Assembly: GCA_904502265.1 (NCBI GenBank) | Contig: CAJGDT010000007.1 | Span: 1 to 20,189, forward strand | Direction of reading: 5' to 3' | Origin: an uncultured Barnesiella sp. | GTDB lineage: Bacteria > Bacteroidota > Bacteroidia > Bacteroidales > Barnesiellaceae_A | Length of the DNA: 20,189 bases | Shown: in pieces, positions 16,672 through 20,189 of the stretch | How positions within the stretch are numbered: position 1 is the stretch's first letter | Layout of the letters: the number at the start of each line of letters is the position of its first letter | Position numbers and translations under genes: made by a program | Notes under the pieces: generated by a model | Databases searched by the model: none | What the model was told of the DNA's origin: nothing | What the model saw: only the letters and a program-made list of their open reading frames with translations

Positions 16672-17476
16672 TGTAATATACAAGGATGAGCGCCAGTGTG
16701 GCTACTGAGCTTACGATAACAGAGATAGTGTTGGGCTCAGTACCTATCCAAGGCGCAGCCTCGAGCGAAGGATAGTAGTAGGTGAGGGTAGTAAGGCTGT
16801 TGTTGAGTGCGTGAGCCAATACAGCCAACCAGAGGCTTCCGCTCCATACAGCCATGTAGCCAAACAATGCACCTAATAGCATGCGAGGCACAAGGCCCAA
16901 GGCTTGCATGTGAATAGCACTGAATATAAAGGCAGTTATCCACACGGCAGCATGGATATTGATATTGCGCTCAATCATGAGTCGTTGCAGTGAACCACGG
17001 AACAAAAACTCTTCGCCAATACCGGTAAGTACACCAACGATGAGTATAACCGTGATGAGCTGACCTATCGACGATATGTTCATCAACTGCTCGGTAGCTT
17101 GTTTAGCAGCCTCTTCCATGTCGCGCATCCACGATAATGCTTCGGGCAGTTGCCACCCCTCATTCCATTGTACAATAGCACTCATGGCAGGTATCGATGC
17201 CATGTAGATGAGTAGCATCAGGCCTATGTGCGCAATACCCGGCATGCGGTTGATTTGCATCACTTGCATTGTCCTACCGGGATTGAAAATACGCGCTGTG
17301 ATTACGGCCGGTATAATGAATATACCAATGTTTTGTAGGGCGGTAGTAGCCATCAAGAATCGCCACGTTTCAATACCTTTATATTGCAAGATGAAGACTG
17401 CTGTAATAGTAAGCAGATAGAAGAGTATTACCAATCCCAACAGGGTGAATATTTGCGTAGAAGTCTTTTTATTCAT
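16649..17476 (-). CDS. CPBP-family intramembrane metalloprotease (CAAX protease-like)
   Basis: This 275-residue membrane protein has about seven or eight hydrophobic segments. It carries all the CPBP (ABI/Rce1-like) active-site motifs: E155-E156-x-x-x-R160 (EEFLFR), F185-x-x-x-H189 (FSAIH) and H222-x-x-x-N226 (HALNN), which in Rce1-type enzymes form the catalytic centre in the membrane. Bacterial members include bacteriocin-immunity and maturation proteins, but most have no known substrate, and nothing here suggests a bacteriocin. The gene converges on sprA with a 36-base gap and is divergent from the symporter gene. On the - strand, TATCTTCG at 17530-17537 is an imperfect -7 candidate upstream. 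Confidence 0.92.
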   Translation of the reverse strand: MNKKTSTQIFTLLGLVILFYLLTITAVFILQYKGIETWRFLMATTALQNIGIFIIPAVITARIFNPGRTMQVMQINRMPGIAHIGLMLLIYMASIPAMSAIVQWNEGWQLPEALSWMRDMEEAAKQATEQLMNISSIGQLITVILIVGVLTGIGEEFLFRGSLQRLMIERNINIHAAVWITAFIFSAIHMQALGLVPRMLLGALFGYMAVWSGSLWLAVLAHALNNSLTTLTYYYPSLEAAPWIGTEPNTISVIVSSVATLALILVYYKWVRIKD

Positions 17477-17560
17477 AGTCGTACTGAATAGATGATATTA
17501 TAATGTTGTAAGATAGCTTGTTTTGTGTGGCGAAGATACGCATTAATAATATTTTTTATG

Positions 17561-17568
17561 TAATTTTG
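17561..17568 (+). promoter_or_regulatory. Candidate -7 element for the symporter gene
   Basis: TAATTTTG exactly fits TAnnTTTG and lies 20 bases before the ATG at 17589, giving a short leader. No convincing -33 TTTG is seen at the usual distance, so the call rests on one element and its position. Confidence 0.4.
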
Positions 17569-17588
17569 CCCCACAAAAAATCATCAAT

Positions 17589-18767
17589 ATGAAACTGAAA
17601 AAACCAACTCTTCTTGTACAAGTACTTATTGCTGTGGCATTAGGTGTGTTGTTCGGACAATTCATGCCCCATGCCATTGCGCGTATTTTTGTTACCTTCA
17701 ACGGCTTGTTTGGTAACTTCCTCTCATTTGCTATCCCTCTCATCATAGTGGGTCTTATCATACCGGCTATTGCCGACTTGGGTAAGGGCGCGGGACGCAT
17801 GTTGTTGCTCACAGCGGTAATGGCTTACGGATTTACTCTCTTCTCGGGTTTCTTTACATTCTTTGTTTGTGACCCTATATTCCCCAATATGATATCGTCG
17901 GGACAGGGTGTTGCTGAGATCGCCGAGTCGAACGAGGCATTGAAACCCTACTTTGTGGTCGATATGCCCCCCTTGATGAATATCATGACTGCCTTGCTAT
18001 TGGCCTTCTGTGTAGGATTGGGCTTGTCGGCTGTTGAAGGTGTAGCTCTCAAACGTGCATGTGAAGATTTTCGCGACATTGTGACTATGCTTATTTCTAA
18101 AGTTATTGTGCCTTTGTTGCCGTTGCACATCTTTGGTATCTTCCTCAACATGACAGTTACCGGTCAGGTAGCATCGGTTATGTCGGTCTTCATTAAGATT
18201 ATAGTTGTTATCTTCATCTTGCACGTGCTGTTGCTTGTCTTGCAGTTCTGCATTGCCGGTGTGGTAGGGGGTAAGAATCCCTTCAAACTCTTGGGTAATA
18301 TGTTGCCTGCATACTTTACTGCGCTGGGCACACAATCGTCGGCTGCCACTATCCCTGTAACCTTGCAACAAGCTATCAAGAACGGTGTTGCACCCAATAT
18401 TGCTACATTTGTTATCCCCTTGTGCGCTACCATACACCTCTCGGGTAGTACTATGAAGATTGTAGCTTGTTCGATGGCAGTACTCCTCATGAATGGTTTG
18501 GGTATCGACTTTGGTAGCTATGCCGGATTTATATTCATGTTGGGCATAACCATGGTAGCTGCTCCCGGTGTGCCGGGTGGAGCTATTATGGCTGCATTGG
18601 GCGTATTGGAGGGTTTCCTCGGATTTGGCGAGATGGAACAAGCGCTCATGATTGCCCTCTATATTGCCATGGATAGCTTTGGTACTGCATGCAATGTAAC
18701 AGGCGACGGTGCTATTGCTGTCATTATCGACCGCATAGCAGGCAAGAAAGATAAGGTTAACGCCTAA
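17589..18767 (+). CDS. DAACS/SLC1-type symporter, non-acidic substrate likely
   Basis: This 392-residue inner-membrane protein has the fold order of the dicarboxylate/amino acid:cation symporter family: six hydrophobic helices, a re-entrant hairpin with the Ser-rich motif GTQSSAATIP at 247-256, helix 7 with HLSGST at 283-288, a second hairpin with GVPGG at 327-331, and helix 8 with NVTGDGA at 369-375. Aligned by eye to the archaeal homologue GltPh, D362, N369 and D373 match D394, N401 and D405, but G365 replaces the Arg (R397) that holds the side-chain carboxylate of aspartate. NMDGT of helix 7 is replaced by HLSGS. It is therefore probably not an aspartate/glutamate carrier, and its cation use may differ. 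It is likely a single-gene unit, as the next gene has its own promoter. Confidence 0.92.
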   Translation: MKLKKPTLLVQVLIAVALGVLFGQFMPHAIARIFVTFNGLFGNFLSFAIPLIIVGLIIPAIADLGKGAGRMLLLTAVMAYGFTLFSGFFTFFVCDPIFPNMISSGQGVAEIAESNEALKPYFVVDMPPLMNIMTALLLAFCVGLGLSAVEGVALKRACEDFRDIVTMLISKVIVPLLPLHIFGIFLNMTVTGQVASVMSVFIKIIVVIFILHVLLLVLQFCIAGVVGGKNPFKLLGNMLPAYFTALGTQSSAATIPVTLQQAIKNGVAPNIATFVIPLCATIHLSGSTMKIVACSMAVLLMNGLGIDFGSYAGFIFMLGITMVAAPGVPGGAIMAALGVLEGFLGFGEMEQALMIALYIAMDSFGTACNVTGDGAIAVIIDRIAGKKDKVNA

Positions 18768-18770
18768 AAA

Positions 18771-18802
18771 ATTGCTCTTTCGCAAAAGTTTTGTAACTTT
18801 GC
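18771..18802 (+). promoter_or_regulatory. Bacteroidota-type promoter for the acyl-CoA synthetase gene
   Basis: ATTG at 18771-18774 is followed after 19 bases by TAACTTTGC at 18794-18802, an exact match to TAnnTTTG with the favoured following C. Transcription would start near 18809, leaving a leader of about 50 bases before ATG 18858. The -33 element begins only three bases after the symporter stop. Confidence 0.72.
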
Positions 18803-18857
18803 TTATCGTTAGATAATATCAAGTAAATACTGAAACAAGAATATACAACTGCTGATT

Positions 18858-20189
18858 ATGAAAAAAACGTTAGTTGATCTTTTTGAACAGTCGGTACAAC
18901 TCTATCCCAACAACACATTCTTGTTGGAGAAGACCGACAAAGTCTTTGAACCTACAACTTACACACAAGTAAAGGAACAAGTTTACCGCCTTGGTGCCGG
19001 TTTGCAAGCCCTCGGCGTGAAGAAAGGCGACACAATGGCCTTGCTCAGCGAGGGTCGCAACATGTGGATCATTGGTGAGTTGGCTATGTTTTATGCCGGT
19101 GCTATCAACGTACCCCTCTCTATCAAGCTCGAGGAGAGCAACGACCTCATGTTCCGCCTCATCCATGGCGATGTGCAATACGTTATGGTGTCGGGACAAC
19201 AACTCAAGAAAATTCGTCTTATCAAGGACCAACTTCCTGCCGTAAAGAAGATTATCGTATTTGATGAGGTGAAAGAGTACGAAGATCGAGAAATGTCGCT
19301 TGCCGAATTGCAAAAGATGGGCGACGAATTCTTGGCTTCGCACACAATGGAAGAGTTCCTTGCCGTAGGTCGCTCTATCGAGAACGACGATTATGCCACT
19401 ATCACCTACACAAGTGGTACTACTGCCGATCCCAAAGGTGTTGTGCTCACACACCGCAACTATACAGCCAACGTCGAGCAAGCCCTCACATTGGTTGCTA
19501 TTGACCAAACATGGCGCACACTCATCATCCTTCCCCTCGACCACTGCTTTGCTCACGTGGTAGGTTTCTACATCATGATGTCGCGCGGTGCCACTGTTGC
19601 TACTGTACAAGTGGGTCGCAATCCTATGGATACCCTCAAGAACATCCCCAAGAATATCAAGGAGGTACGTCCTCACTTTATCCTCAGTGTTCCCGCATTG
19701 GCCAAGACCTTCAAGAAAAACATCGAAGGCGCTATCCGTGCCAAGGGCGAGACTACTGTTAAGCTCTTCAACATGGGCTTGAAGGTAAAGCAAATATACT
19801 TTGGCGATAGCAACCTCGACCCCAAAGGCTGGCGCGTGTTGCTTGCTCCCGTTGTAGCACTCTTCGACAAACTTATCTTCTCGAAGGTTCGCGAGAACTT
19901 TGGTGGCGAAATGCGTTTCTTTATCGGTGGTGGTGCATTGCTCGACAAGGACCTACAGAAGTTCTACGTTGGTGTAGGCATGCCCATGTATCAAGGCTAC
20001 GGCTTGTCGGAGGCTACACCCGTTATTTCGTCAAACGGTCCCGAGAAGTATCGTTTCGGTTCGAGCGGTAAGTTGGTTAAACCCATCGAGTTGAAGATAT
20101 GCGATAGCGAAGGCAAAGAACTTCCCCTCGGCGAAATGGGCGAGATTGTAGTAAAAGGCGAGAACGTGATGGCCGGATATTGGAAAAAT
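18858..20189 (+). CDS. Long-chain acyl-CoA synthetase-like AMP-forming ligase (3' end outside window)
   Basis: The first 444 residues of an adenylate-forming enzyme are present, and the frame is open at the window edge; family members usually have about 550-640 residues. Such enzymes activate a fatty acid with ATP to acyl-AMP and pass it to CoA, at the inner face of the cytoplasmic membrane. Visible motifs are the P-loop YTSGTTADPKG at 184-194, LPLDHCFAHV after it, the GGGA segment in FIGGGALLDKD, YQGYGLSEATP at 378-388 and GEIVVKGENVMAGYW near the end. The Asp that binds the ribose and the catalytic C-terminal Lys lie beyond the window. P-loop residue 190 is Ala where the general pattern has Gly or Ser. 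The start was chosen at ATG 18858 because it gives the standard MKKTLVDLFEQS opening behind a good promoter. Chain-length preference cannot be read. Confidence 0.93.
   Translation, partial: MKKTLVDLFEQSVQLYPNNTFLLEKTDKVFEPTTYTQVKEQVYRLGAGLQALGVKKGDTMALLSEGRNMWIIGELAMFYAGAINVPLSIKLEESNDLMFRLIHGDVQYVMVSGQQLKKIRLIKDQLPAVKKIIVFDEVKEYEDREMSLAELQKMGDEFLASHTMEEFLAVGRSIENDDYATITYTSGTTADPKGVVLTHRNYTANVEQALTLVAIDQTWRTLIILPLDHCFAHVVGFYIMMSRGATVATVQVGRNPMDTLKNIPKNIKEVRPHFILSVPALAKTFKKNIEGAIRAKGETTVKLFNMGLKVKQIYFGDSNLDPKGWRVLLAPVVALFDKLIFSKVRENFGGEMRFFIGGGALLDKDLQKFYVGVGMPMYQGYGLSEATPVISSNGPEKYRFGSSGKLVKPIELKICDSEGKELPLGEMGEIVVKGENVMAGYWKN

Noticed and set aside
16649..17476. Reading the CPBP protease as a bacteriocin immunity protein
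   Set aside because: No small double-glycine peptide, ABC exporter or regulator lies nearby; the neighbours are sprA and a symporter.
17997..18785. A 262-codon open frame on the - strand opposite the symporter gene
   Set aside because: Its composition is His/Arg/Asn/Gln-rich with no family likeness, while the + strand frame is a complete DAACS transporter.
18870..19793. A 307-codon open frame on the - strand opposite the acyl-CoA synthetase gene
   Set aside because: It lies wholly antisense to a clear adenylate-forming enzyme and shows no recognisable motif; its length follows from the codon bias of the + strand gene.

Overview
The window looks like chromosomal DNA of a member of the Bacteroidota, most likely order Bacteroidales; I cannot fix the family. 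Three things support this. There is a 2463-residue SprA/Sov protein (the type IX secretion outer-membrane translocon), a family confined to this phylum. The folP-cdaA and ruvA-sprA neighbour pairs are typical of it. Several upstream regions carry the phylum's promoter form (TTTG, about 19-20 bases, TAnnTTTG) and lack Shine-Dalgarno sequences. No RNA gene, CRISPR array, insertion sequence or phage gene was found, and no gene-free stretch exceeds about 160 bases.

Left part (1-5281, + strand): a run of closely spaced genes for exported or membrane proteins, probably one operon. They are the 3' end of an unrecognised protein, a secreted TPR protein with a CHAT (caspase-like) domain and intact His/Cys pair, a CHASE2 membrane sensor with no output domain, and a secreted protein with a FecR-like region and a possible DUF4384-like region. 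This is the best candidate for an undescribed system: a cell-envelope sensor, a protease-like effector and an accessory protein. It ends at a strong hairpin (5297-5338).

Middle part (5354-7966, - strand): transcribed right to left are a small one-TM hypothetical protein, folP (dihydropteroate synthase), cdaA (membrane diadenylate cyclase making c-di-AMP) and a small Sel1-like repeat protein that may have its own promoter.

Right part (8067-20189): a VanZ-like membrane protein with its own promoter; ruvA and sprA, probably cotranscribed from a promoter before ruvA; a convergent CPBP-family intramembrane protease; a DAACS/SLC1-type symporter with altered substrate and cation motifs; and the first 444 codons of a long-chain acyl-CoA synthetase-like enzyme that runs off the window.

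The right part is conserved housekeeping and envelope biology. The left operon is the accessory-looking part and seems richer in A/T-ending codons than sprA and the acyl-CoA synthetase, though this was judged by eye.
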